Below, piece by piece: positions 7,057 to 14,844 of a DNA stretch of 17,182 nt. How positions within the stretch are numbered: the stretch's first letter is position 1; each line of letters starts with the position of its first letter. Position numbers and translations under genes: made by a program. The stretch spans positions 1 to 17,182 of the forward strand of contig JAJYXS010000159.1 of the NCBI GenBank assembly GCA_021801615.1, written 5' to 3'. Source of the DNA: Actinomycetes bacterium (GTDB taxonomy: Bacteria > Actinomycetota > Acidimicrobiia > Acidimicrobiales > RAAP-2). The notes beneath the pieces are model-generated. The model was not told the origin of the DNA. It searched no databases and saw only the letters and a list, made by a program, of their open reading frames with translations.

Positions 7057-8198
7057 TGTCCGTGCCCAGGCACATCGTGAAGCGCACGACCCCTCGCTGC
7101 GGCCCGAGCGGCCGGTTCGCGGGCCCGGCCGCCGAGTCGCACTTCGCGGGGCACGCAGGCGCGCGTGTGCACGCGCTCGTCCGGGGCGGGCACGCCAGAG
7201 GGCCGACGGTGTGCTTCGTCCACGGCAACTTGAGCAGCGCGAGGTTCTTCGAGCCCGTGCTCGCCTCGCTTCCCGGCACCTGGCACGTGGTTGCGCCGGA
7301 CCTGAGGGGCTTCGGACGCTCCGATCCCGTCCCCGTCGATGCCACGAGGGGTCTCGCCGACTTCGTCGACGACGTCGATGCCGTCCTCTCGGACGCTGCA
7401 CTTGCGCCGACTGATCGCCCGGTGCACCTCGTCGGATGGTCCATGGGCGGCGGGGTCGCGATGGCCTACGCGATCGAGCACCCCGAGAAGGTGGCATCGA
7501 TCACGCTCCTCGCGCCGCTTTCGCCGTTCGGTTTCGGGGGGACCAAAGGGATCGACGGCGCACCGTGCCACGAGGACGGGGCGGGCACGGGGGCCGGGAC
7601 GGTGGCACCAGAGCTGGTGCGGCGTCTTCGTGAGGGAGACCGCAGCGACGAGAGCGACTTTTCGCCTCGGTCGATCCTCCGCACGCTGTACCTCGGCGTG
7701 GCCTCGAAGCTCTCCCCGGCGCTGGAGGATCTCTTGGTCGAGGAGATCCTCCTCGCGGCCGTCGGCGACGACCACTATCCCGGGACCCATCGAGACAGCT
7801 CGCACTGGCCAGGCGTCGCCCCCGGCACGCGCGGGGTCGCGAACACCATGTCGCCGCTTTATTGCAACCTCTCTGCTTTCGTCGGCGTCGCAGCGGTGCG
7901 TCCGGTGCTCTGGGTCCGCGGAAGCGACGACCTCATCGTGTCGGACCACTCGATGCTCGACCTCGGCCACCTCGGGGCGCTCGGGGTGGTCGCGGGCTGG
8001 CCGGGCCCAGAGGTGTTCCCCGCGCAGCCGATGGTGTCCCAGACCGAGGCGCTCCTGCAGCGGGCCGAGATGCGAGGGGGGACGGTGGTCGAGGCGGTGC
8101 TCCAGGGATGCGGGCACGCGCCGCACTTGGAGGACGAAGAGCACGTCTTGGAGGTGCTCGTGCCGTTCGTGGGCAGCGCTGAGCGGTCTCGACGGTGA
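7056..8198 (+). CDS. Alpha/beta hydrolase (380 aa), first of two
   Basis: This is a cytoplasmic serine hydrolase of esters or thioesters. The core shows FVHGN (oxyanion region, about 54-58), APDLRGFGRSD, and the nucleophile elbow GWSMGG with Ser129. A likely acid is in RGSDDLI (Asp291/292) and the catalytic His is in GCGHAPHLED (His354). A large cap insertion of about 120 residues (about 160-280) makes it longer than ordinary 270-300 aa family members. The N-terminal 30 residues are basic and precede the fold, and no signal peptide is seen. The ATG at 7056 is preceded by GGAGGAGG (7040-7047) and overlaps the TetR stop by one base. The substrate is not identifiable; operon context suggests an ester of a short hydroxy or branched acid. 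Confidence 0.88.
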   Translation: MSVPRHIVKRTTPRCGPSGRFAGPAAESHFAGHAGARVHALVRGGHARGPTVCFVHGNLSSARFFEPVLASLPGTWHVVAPDLRGFGRSDPVPVDATRGLADFVDDVDAVLSDAALAPTDRPVHLVGWSMGGGVAMAYAIEHPEKVASITLLAPLSPFGFGGTKGIDGAPCHEDGAGTGAGTVAPELVRRLREGDRSDESDFSPRSILRTLYLGVASKLSPALEDLLVEEILLAAVGDDHYPGTHRDSSHWPGVAPGTRGVANTMSPLYCNLSAFVGVAAVRPVLWVRGSDDLIVSDHSMLDLGHLGALGVVAGWPGPEVFPAQPMVSQTEALLQRAEMRGGTVVEAVLQGCGHAPHLEDEEHVLEVLVPFVGSAERSRR

Positions 8199-9091
8199 GC
8201 GGCGCGGAGCACCAGGACGACGGCCCTGTCGGGCGCGTCCGGCGGGCGGACAACGCGGGCGTGTCCATCGCCTACGAGCTGCGCGGCGATCGGGGGCCCT
8301 GGACGCTGCTCGTGCATGGTCTCGGTTACGGTCGGCTCGGGTGGGGCGCGTTCGCCGACCGGCTCGCCGTCCGCCGCCGGCTCGTGCTGGTCGACAACCG
8401 TGGCATCGGGGCGAGCGACCAACCGGTCGGGCCGTACCGGGTGGAGGACCTCGCCGATGACGTGCGAGCCGTGCTCGATCACTTCGGTCTCGACCGCTGC
8501 GACGTCATCGGGGCAAGCCTCGGTGGCATGGTGGCCCTCCAGCTCGCGGCCGATCAGCCGAGCCGGGTCAAGCGTCTCGTCCTCATCGCGTCGACTCCCG
8601 GCGAGCCGCAGGGCGCGCCGTTGCCCGGTGCGACGACCGCACTGCTCCGCAGAGACCACCGACGCGTCCCGCCTTCGCCGCGCCGGCTCATCGAAGGGGC
8701 GCTCGCCCCCGAGACGGTGAGGCGGCGCCCCGGTCTTGTCGACCGGTTGCTGGAAGTGCGTGCCGCCCAGCCCCAGACCGTGGCGGCCTGGCGCGCCCAG
8801 GCGGCTGCGAGCGTCTCGTTCTCCCTCCGGGCACCTCTCGCCAGCATCGAGGTGCCGACGCTCGCGGTCGCGGGGCTCGCCGACGCGGTCATCGACCCGA
8901 TGAACACGATGCGCCTCGCCTTCGCGATGCCAAGAGCGCGCGCCCTCTACGTCTCGCCCGCCGGCCACCTGTGCTTCTGGGAGCAGCCCGAGCTTCTCGC
9001 CGACGCGACGGAACGGTTCTGCGACGGAGAAGGCACCGTCCATCGGGCGCCCGCGGCGAGCCGATCGGGAGCGGAGGTGCCCGAGCGTTGA
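8195..9091 (+). CDS. Alpha/beta hydrolase (298 aa), second of two
   Basis: This compact alpha/beta hydrolase resembles the 3-oxoadipate enol-lactonase/esterase branch in general layout. Visible elements are LLVHGLGYGRLGW, LVDNRGIGASDQP, the nucleophile elbow GASLGG with Ser108, Asp230 in GLADAVIDP, and His258 in SPAGHLCFWEQP. The triad is complete. The C-terminal 30 residues after FCDGEG are low-complexity. The start is a GTG in a GTGA overlap with the previous stop (8195-8198), so translation is coupled. It is clearly not a recent duplicate of the upstream hydrolase: cap, length and motifs differ. The two probably act on different bonds or substrates. Confidence 0.9.
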   Translation: MSGAEHQDDGPVGRVRRADNAGVSIAYELRGDRGPWTLLVHGLGYGRLGWGAFADRLAVRRRLVLVDNRGIGASDQPVGPYRVEDLADDVRAVLDHFGLDRCDVIGASLGGMVALQLAADQPSRVKRLVLIASTPGEPQGAPLPGATTALLRRDHRRVPPSPRRLIEGALAPETVRRRPGLVDRLLEVRAAQPQTVAAWRAQAAASVSFSLRAPLASIEVPTLAVAGLADAVIDPMNTMRLAFAMPRARALYVSPAGHLCFWEQPELLADATERFCDGEGTVHRAPAASRSGAEVPER

Positions 9092-10679
9092 GCCCCCGGC
9101 CGTCGACCTCGCGCCATACGCTCGGTCAGTGGCTCACCGATCGCGCCCGTCGCGACCCGGCTGCCATCGCGATCGAGGCTCGCCACGAACGGATGACCTA
9201 TGGCGAGCTGCGCCGCAGGGCGGTCGCGCTCGCGGCGCACCTGCTCGGATCAGGCCTTGGCCCGGAGACCGCGTCGCCACGGTGACGGAGAACGATCCCG
9301 ATCAGGTCGCGCTCTTCTTCGCGAGCGCGCTGGCTCGCCTTGTGCTCGTGCCGCTGAACCGCCGCCTCACGCCAGCTGAGCTGCGCGCCGAGCTCGAGGT
9401 GGTGGACCCGGCATTGGTCGCCGCCGGCGCTGCCCACGCAGACGACGTGGCCACCGCCGTGCGGTCCAGCACGGTCGCGCCGGGGGTGTGCCGGCTGGAG
9501 GACCTGCGCGCTGCCTCGGTCACGGACAGCAGCGCCGGCGGTCTCGGCGATCTGGAGGCACTGGCCCTGGAGGTCCGGGACGAGGACCCGCTCCTCGTCG
9601 TCTTCACCTCCGGCACGACGGGCAGGGCGAAGGGCGCGGTGCTCAACCATGCGAACTGCTTCTGGACCAACCTCTCGCTGGACGGCGCCGTGCCGCTCAC
9701 CGCCGAGGACGTGGTCTTGCAGGTCCTGCCCCAGCACCACGTCGGTGGCTGGAACGTCCAACCGCTTCAGGCGTGGTGGAAGGGGGCGACCGTGCAGCTC
9801 GAGCCGGTGTTCGAGCCCGATCGCGTCCTGCACCTCGTCGAGCGCCGTCGTGTCACCACGATGATGGGAGTCCCGACCATGTACCTGATGCTGGCCGAGG
9901 AGCCGGGGTTCGCCGGCGCGGACCTCTCGAGCCTCCGCTTCGTGGTGGTCGGCGGCGCGGCGATGCCGCCGGAGCTCCTCGAGATCTGGGTCCGACGGGG
10001 CGTCGACGTCTTCCAGGGCTACGGCCTCACCGAGGCGTCGCCCAACGTCCTGTGCCTCGACGCGCGCGACGCTGCGCGGTACCCGGGATGTGTCGGCCGG
10101 CCCTACAGCTACGTTGACGTGGAGCTTCGGGATCCCGAGGGACTCCGGATCGAAGGAGACGGCGTCGGTGAGCTGTGGGTCTCGGGCCCCAACGTGTTCG
10201 CCGGCTACTGGGGGGACCCAGCCGCGAGCGCGGAGGCGATCAGCGCCGGCTGGCTCGAGACGGGAGACTTGGCCGAGCGCGACGCGCACGGGGTCTTCCG
10301 GATCTGTGGGCGCGTGAAGGACGTCTTCGTCTCGGGTGGAGAGAACGTCTATCCGGCGGAGGTCGAAGCCGTGCTGCGCGAGCACCCGCGCATCGGCGAC
10401 GCAGCGGTCATCGGCGTGGCGGACCGGCGTTGGGGCGAGGTGGGCTGGGCGTTCGTCGAGCAGCGGGGAGGCGAAGCGCTGAGCGAGCAGGAGGTCATCG
10501 ACTACTGCAGAGCGCGCCTGGCAGGGTTCAAGGTCCCCCGCGAGGTGGTCGTGATGGAGCGGATCCCCCACCTCGACACCGGCAAGGTCGACAAGCGCCG
10601 GCTCACCGTCGTCGCCTCAGACAGGACCGCCGCAGGTGAGCGTGCTCAGCCGGCTCCGCCGCGCAGGCGAGCGCGATGA
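9088..10679 (+). pseudogene. AMP-forming acyl-CoA synthetase interrupted by a one-base frameshift
   Basis: This enzyme would activate a carboxylic acid with ATP and CoA. The N-terminal part (TTG start in a TTGA overlap; TLGQWLTDRARRDPAAIAIE, then MTYGELRRRAVALAAHLLGS) is read in one frame up to about 9264 and stops at 9283-9285. The remainder, from GDRVATVTENDPDQVALFF onward, continues in the -1 frame to 10679. One extra G within CCCGGAGACC (9261-9270) would restore GLGPGDRVA, exactly the family consensus, and give 530 aa. The downstream motifs are intact: FTSGTTGRAKG (9604-9636), GYGLTEAS, GWLETGDLAE, CGRVKDVFVSGGENVYPAE and DTGKVDKRRL with the late lysine. Only one base is lost and everything else is conserved, so either a sequencing error or a very recent mutation is likely. 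The 3' stop overlaps the next start in ATGA. Confidence 0.85.
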
Positions 10680-11491
10680 CGGCCGCCGGGTCTCGGGAGC
10701 CCCTGGGCGAAGGCCGTGGGCGCCGAGAGCCCGTCGTCGGTGGCTCGCGGCCGCTCGACGGACGGCGTGCGCTGGTCACGGGTGGCGCGAGCGGGATCGG
10801 GCGCGCCTGTGCGCGGCGTCTCGGCGACCTCGGTGCCACGTTGGTCGTCGCCGATCGCGATGCCGAGGGCGCGGCGGCCGTCGCCGCCGAGGTGGGCGGC
10901 GAGACCTGGGTGGTCGACCTCGCTGACCCGCGGGCTGTCCAAGAGGTGGACCCCGACGTCGACGTGCTCGTCAACAACGCCGGGTTCCAGCACGTGGCCC
11001 CGCTGCCCACATTCCCGCCCGAGACCTTCCACGAGATCATCGCCGTGATGCTGGAGGCTCCGTTCCTCCTCTGCCGTGCTGTGCTGCCGCATATGTACGA
11101 ACGGGGCTGGGGGCGGATCGTGCACGTCTCGAGCGTGCACGGCTTGCGCGCGTCTCCGTTCAAGTCGGCGTACGTGGCGGCCAAGCACGGTTTGGAGGGG
11201 CTGTCCAAGGTGGTCGCGCTCGAGGGCGCGGCGCGCGGGGTGACGTCCAACACGGTCTGCCCTGCCTACGTGCGGACCCCCCTCGTCGAGGGGCAGATCG
11301 CAGCGCAGGCCCGTCTGCACGGCGTCAGCGAGGAAGAGGTGGTGGCGAACGTGCTGTTGGAGGCGTCCGCGATCAAACGACTCGTCGAGCCGGCGGAGGT
11401 GGCGGCCATGGTCGGGTACCTCTGCAGCCCGGAGGCCGGCTTCATCACCGGAGCCTCGATGGTCATCGACGGCGGCTGGACGGCACGCTGA
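10676..11491 (+). CDS. bdhA: D-3-hydroxybutyrate dehydrogenase-like short-chain dehydrogenase
   Basis: This NAD(P)-dependent SDR of 271 aa probably interconverts 3-hydroxybutyrate and acetoacetate. Classical SDR elements: TGGASGIG (35-42, cofactor loop), NNAG (100-103), catalytic Ser153, Tyr166 and Lys170 (YVAAK). The BDH type is supported by NNAGFQHVAP, SVHGLRASPFKSAYVAAKHG and the C-terminal GGWTA. Gln105, His155, Lys163, Gln207 and Trp268 sit at a constant offset of +11 from the substrate residues I recall for Pseudomonas fragi BDH (Gln94, His144, Lys152, Gln196, Trp257); the second Trp is Tyr198 here. An unusual 25-residue Gly/Arg-rich N-terminal extension precedes the fold. The start is coupled (ATGA with the ligase stop). 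It is the last gene of the operon. Another short 3-hydroxyacid is the main alternative substrate. Confidence 0.88.
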   Translation: MTAAGSREPLGEGRGRREPVVGGSRPLDGRRALVTGGASGIGRACARRLGDLGATLVVADRDAEGAAAVAAEVGGETWVVDLADPRAVQEVDPDVDVLVNNAGFQHVAPLPTFPPETFHEIIAVMLEAPFLLCRAVLPHMYERGWGRIVHVSSVHGLRASPFKSAYVAAKHGLEGLSKVVALEGAARGVTSNTVCPAYVRTPLVEGQIAAQARLHGVSEEEVVANVLLEASAIKRLVEPAEVAAMVGYLCSPEAGFITGASMVIDGGWTAR

Positions 11492-11512
11492 GGCCTGGGA
11501 CGGCGTCGGTCG

Positions 11513-12862
11513 TCAGCCAGCGCGAGGCTCAGCGGTGAGCTGCCAGTGCACCCTGGAGGCGGAGCCAGGGATGTGGGCGGCCACGACGACGGCACCGGGC
11601 TCCCCGGCGCGAACTGGCGGTGGCACCGCCTGCCCGAGGTCGTTCGAGGCCACCTCCACCGATCGGCTGGCGCCGAGGAACGTGGCCCTCCCCGCGACGA
11701 CCACGAAGACGACGGGGGCATGGGCGACGGGCGCCCCGTCCAAGGTCACCTCTGCGACGAGGGGTGCGAACAGCAGGCCCAGCGCCGCAGCTTGCCGATT
11801 GCCCGACACGAGAGCGAGCTCGGGGAGTCCGTAGGTGAACGCGCCGACTTCGGTGGCCGTTCCCCCGAGGGAAGTGACCGACACCGTGGCCCCTCCATCA
11901 CGGCCGGCAGGAGCGATCGCGTTGCACTCGGTGTCGCTGGCACATGCAAGGCGATCGACCGGACGGCCGCCGATGTCGATCCGCGTGGTGCTCGACAGGT
12001 CGCTGCCCGTCACCGTGATCCGCGTGCCGCCTTCGACAGCGCCAACCGAGGGCGTCACCCCGGAGATGCGGGGAGCCGGCAGCGGTTCGAGGCCAGGCGG
12101 AGAGGTGAAATACCGCAGCTCTTTCGCCCAGGTGAATGTCAGATCTGCCGTCGGGAAACCATACAAGAACTCGAACGTGTACGAGCTCGCCCTCGTGTCG
12201 CCCACTGCGTAGCCGTTGGCGGAGTAGCCGCCGCCTCCGACGAGAGGTTCCGTGCTCGTGTTCTCGAGAATGAGGTCTCGATGGCCCCAGCAGCCCGCCA
12301 GTTTCGTCGGCGAGCAATCGTCCGTGTACATGAATGCAGCGTCTGCGCCGAGCGAGTCTGTGGATCTGGTTGCGTCCCAGATCGATCCTCCGGGGCAATC
12401 GCAGCTCGGAAAGTGCGGATCGGTACCGTTTCGCGCGCCATCTTGCGCGTACTGGTTCAGCGCCGGGGAAAGGCCCACGATCGGCGGTTCGCCGCGGTTC
12501 ACGCGCTCGAGGTCGAAGACGACCAGAAGTTGCTCGGGGACCGTCAGCGTCGCGAAGTTCGTCGGCAGCTCGAGAGGTCCGACGCCTTCCCCTGCGCGAC
12601 AGAAGTCGATCACGGCCAGTTCCGTCGGTCGGACCGGATCGCAGTACACCGTCGGCGTGCCAGGGGGGGTTGTCCCCAGATCGTGGCGCAGCGCGCTGTC
12701 TGGCTTCATGCGCGGTGTGTGCGGCGTCGTCGATCGCTGCAGCACGGACAGTCGGGCGAGACTGGGGGTCCCATCGGGCACGTGCACGGGGCTGGTGAGC
12801 GCGGCTGCGAGCAGCACCGCCGCAGCGGCGATGCCTGCGACGAGCGCTGCCCCCGGGCCCAT
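11513..12862 (-). CDS. Secreted CAP-like protein with IPT/TIG and Ig-like domains
   Basis: This 449-aa exported or surface protein begins with a signal or anchor segment (GPGAALVAGIAAAAVLLAAA). A Cys-rich CAP/SCP-like region follows: LLVVFDLERVNRGEPPIVGL, SPALNQYAQDGARNGTDPHF, and the GHRDLILEN motif after a CWGH. Then comes an IPT/TIG domain (ISGVTPSVGAVEGGTRITVT, about 270-350) and a C-terminal invasin-like Ig domain (VAEVTLDGAPVAHAPVVFVV to the end). The ATG at 12862 has GAGGTG 7 nt upstream; longer TTG/GTG starts (up to 12925) would put a charged leader before the signal. CAP domains are often of unknown enzymatic role; here the domain looks divergent. The gene converges on the operon with only 21 bp between stops. 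Confidence 0.8.
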   Translation of the reverse strand: MGPGAALVAGIAAAAVLLAAALTSPVHVPDGTPSLARLSVLQRSTTPHTPRMKPDSALRHDLGTTPPGTPTVYCDPVRPTELAVIDFCRAGEGVGPLELPTNFATLTVPEQLLVVFDLERVNRGEPPIVGLSPALNQYAQDGARNGTDPHFPSCDCPGGSIWDATRSTDSLGADAAFMYTDDCSPTKLAGCWGHRDLILENTSTEPLVGGGGYSANGYAVGDTRASSYTFEFLYGFPTADLTFTWAKELRYFTSPPGLEPLPAPRISGVTPSVGAVEGGTRITVTGSDLSSTTRIDIGGRPVDRLACASDTECNAIAPAGRDGGATVSVTSLGGTATEVGAFTYGLPELALVSGNRQAAALGLLFAPLVAEVTLDGAPVAHAPVVFVVVAGRATFLGASRSVEVASNDLGQAVPPPVRAGEPGAVVVAAHIPGSASRVHWQLTAEPRAG

Positions 12863-12958
12863 GGGCCTGCACCTCACGAGCCCATCCCCACGGATCTGGC
12901 GTCCCTGGCGGCGCGGATCTGGCAAGGTCGCAGCGAGGCTATCTCCGCGGCCTCGGCA

Positions 12959-13363
12959 TCACTGGACGGTCACGTGCTCGGGGCGGACGCGCACGATCAC
13001 TCGGTGGTCGCCGGGTTGGTGCCATGGGTAGACGTCCTGGTCCAGGTACTTCTTCGCCATCGAGTCGATGAACGCGTAGTCGGGATCCTCGTCGATGCGA
13101 TCGACCACGCCGCGGATCTCGACATAGCGGTACGGATCGTCCGGGTCCGTGATCGACAGCGCGATGAGGCGGTTCTTCTGCAAGTTGCGGTACTTCTGGC
13201 GACGGGTCGTCTGACTGAACGAGAGCTCGTGGCCATCCCAGCCGTACCACACGGGCGAGCTGTGGGGCTCTCCGTGCGGCCCGATCGTGGCCACGTGGGC
13301 AAAACCCTTCTTCTCCAGGATGTCGATGTGGCTCTCGGGAACGACGGAGCTGGTCTCGGACAT
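12959..13363 (-). CDS. PPOX-class, probably F420-dependent oxidoreductase
   Basis: A 134-aa split-barrel flavin/deazaflavin-binding protein of the pyridoxamine-phosphate-oxidase-like group. Visible motifs: KKGFAHVATIGPHGEPHSSP, VWYGWDGHELSFSQTTRRQK, and KNRLIALSITDPDDPYRYVE, followed by RGVV. The TTRRQKYRNLQKN segment is typical of the actinobacterial F420 (FDOR-B, Rv1155-like) type, which points to F420H2 rather than FMN as cofactor. That choice rests on family resemblance. The ATG at 13363 is preceded by GGGAG. Full length for the family. It lies on the same strand as the dGTPase (126 bp downstream of it) and the CAP-like gene (96 bp further down); there is no obvious functional link to either. 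Confidence 0.85.
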   Translation of the reverse strand: MSETSSVVPESHIDILEKKGFAHVATIGPHGEPHSSPVWYGWDGHELSFSQTTRRQKYRNLQKNRLIALSITDPDDPYRYVEIRGVVDRIDEDPDYAFIDSMAKKYLDQDVYPWHQPGDHRVIVRVRPEHVTVQ

Positions 13364-13394
13364 CGGAGTCTCCCTGGCTTGTCGAAGTGGATGA

Positions 13395-13413
13395 ACGCTG
13401 CGAGGAGCAGCGT
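13395..13413. other. Short perfect hairpin between the dGTPase and PPOX genes
   Basis: ACGCTGC (13395-13401), loop GAGGA, then GCAGCGT (13407-13413). On the minus strand it lies 76 bp after the dGTPase stop and 31 bp before the PPOX start. There is no T-run on either side, so a strong intrinsic terminator is not supported. A leader hairpin of the PPOX transcript is equally possible. Confidence 0.4.
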
Positions 13414-13489
13414 AGGCGAGCGAAGCTGCTCATCGGTCGAAGAGGCTCTGCGCATCTCCACCGCCTGCCTCGGCCGTCGCGTCAGTGGC

Positions 13490-14641
13490 TCAATCGTGCG
13501 ACGTGCTCGCCGGCCCCAAGCCCGAGTACGGCGAGTCGATGCCCGCGGGGAGCTTCTCGACGGGCCAGCCGAGCAGCTCGACTGCGGATTGGAAGGCGAA
13601 CCGGTCGGTCATGCCGGCGACGTAGGCGACGGCCCGGGTGAGCGGATCCGACTCGATCTGGTTGTCCGAGGGGATGCGGGACGGCTCGGAGGCGAAGTAG
13701 TCGACGAGCGCGCGCAGCACCGAGACGACCGCCTTTCCCTGCTCCACCGACGCGGGTCGCATGTAGATCCGCTCGTAGTTGAAGGCGCGCAAGGTGGCGA
13801 GCGCCGACGCCTCGGTGGCCGGCATGGCGACCACGCCGTGGTCCAGGATCCCGCTCACGAGCGCCGTGACGAACGCGTCGACCTGCCTGCTCCGAGTCCG
13901 GCCCGCGACGTCCCTCACCTCCTCTGGCAGGTCCGACGCCGAGACGATCCCGGCCTCGAGCGCGTCCTCGAGGTCGTGGGTGCAGTACGCGATCCTGTCG
14001 CACCAGCTGAGCACGTGCCCTTCGGGGGTGGAAGGGCTCGGGAGCGACCAGCTGTGGCAGCGGACCCCGTCGAGGGTCTCGCGGCACAGGTTGAGCGGGC
14101 GCAGCACGATGTCGGCGCCGAAGATCGCGTGGTGGTACCCGGGGATGTACTCCTCGAAGGCTGTCTCGCTCACGTGCCCGACGGGGCCGTGGCCGATGTC
14201 GTGCGCAAGCGCCATCGCGTCGAGCAGGTCGACGTTCAGGCCCGTCGCCCGACCAACCGCCGTCGAGATCTGGGCGACCTCCAGCGCGTGGGTGAGACGG
14301 GTCCGCTGGTGGTCCTTGGGGTGGACGAACACCTGCGTCTTGCCCGCCAGCCGTCGGAAGGCGGCCGAGTGGAGCACCCGGTCCCGGTCCCGCTCGAAGC
14401 AGGTGCGGTACGGGTCCGGCTCCTCTGGGTGTACGCGACTGCCGGACCCGACGGCGCGCGTCGCTCCGGGCGCGAGGTCGTGTGCTTCCTGGGCCTCTCG
14501 TGCACGACGGGCAATCCGGAGCCCTTTCACCTTCACCGTGTCGGTCTGTGCGTGGGCGAAGACGAGCCGTCCGGACGCGTCGAGTGTCCCGGACATCGTC
14601 GAGGCCCAGATCGCGGTCCGCTTCGTGCGCTTCTCGGGCAT
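13490..14641 (-). CDS. dgt: Deoxyguanosinetriphosphate triphosphohydrolase-like HD protein
   Basis: A cytoplasmic metal-dependent dNTP triphosphohydrolase (dGTP to deoxyguanosine and triphosphate) of the short dGTPase-like type. The HD core is complete: FERDRDRVLHSAAFRRLAGK, QVFVHPKDHQRTRLTHALEV (metal His118), the HD pair AHDIGHGPVGH (His147, Asp148, then His151), and a later Asp in LSWCDRIAYCTHDLEDA. I chose the ATG at 14641 (383 aa); a GTG at 14671 would add 10 residues and an ATG at 14596 would remove 15. None has a clear SD. The N-terminal 60 residues are variable. It is usually followed by dnaG in actinobacteria; here it is not, at least within the window. Confidence 0.9.
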   Translation of the reverse strand: MPEKRTKRTAIWASTMSGTLDASGRLVFAHAQTDTVKVKGLRIARRAREAQEAHDLAPGATRAVGSGSRVHPEEPDPYRTCFERDRDRVLHSAAFRRLAGKTQVFVHPKDHQRTRLTHALEVAQISTAVGRATGLNVDLLDAMALAHDIGHGPVGHVSETAFEEYIPGYHHAIFGADIVLRPLNLCRETLDGVRCHSWSLPSPSTPEGHVLSWCDRIAYCTHDLEDALEAGIVSASDLPEEVRDVAGRTRSRQVDAFVTALVSGILDHGVVAMPATEASALATLRAFNYERIYMRPASVEQGKAVVSVLRALVDYFASEPSRIPSDNQIESDPLTRAVAYVAGMTDRFAFQSAVELLGWPVEKLPAGIDSPYSGLGPASTSHD

Positions 14642-14740
14642 CGGACCGATTCTTGCGCACGCGCTCGGCACGGGCTCCCAGGCCGGCGCCCGGTACAGGC
14701 CCCGAAGCGGCCGCCTGCAGGGGGGAGGCCGGAGGGCGCC

Positions 14741-14844
14741 GACTACCCCGGCTACCCCCGGGCTCCGGCTACTCCGGCCACCCCCGGGCTCCGGCTACTC
14801 CGGCCACCCCCGGGCTCCGACTACCCCGGCTACCCCCGGGCGCC
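14741..14844. repeat. Four tandem 26-bp units in ABBA order
   Basis: Four abutting 26-bp units run 14741-14766, 14767-14792, 14793-14818 and 14819-14844. Units 1 and 4 begin GACTACCCCGGCTACCCCC; units 2 and 3 are identical and begin GGCTACTCCGGCCACCCCC. All end in GGGC(T/G)CC. Within each unit the two halves (CTACCCCGGC and TACCCCCGGGC) resemble each other, suggesting an older repeat of about 13 bp. The 26-bp period is not a multiple of three. The array sits 100 bp upstream of the dGTPase start and forms the tail of the minus-strand remnant at 14769-15103. Confidence 0.9.

Noticed and set aside
9255..9290. Programmed -1 frameshifting in the ligase
   Set aside because: No X XXY YYZ slippery heptamer and no evident stimulatory structure at the shift point; a missing G is simpler.
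9198..10571. A minus-strand frame of 457 codons opposite the ligase
   Set aside because: No motifs; the plus strand has the full set of adenylate-forming enzyme motifs.
11487..11533. Bidirectional terminator at the convergent junction (GCTGAGGCC and GGCTCAGC)
   Set aside because: The stem needs a bulge, the loop is about 30 nt, it overlaps both gene ends, and there is no T-run.
14741..14844. CRISPR array
   Set aside because: The units abut with no unique spacers, and no cas genes are present.
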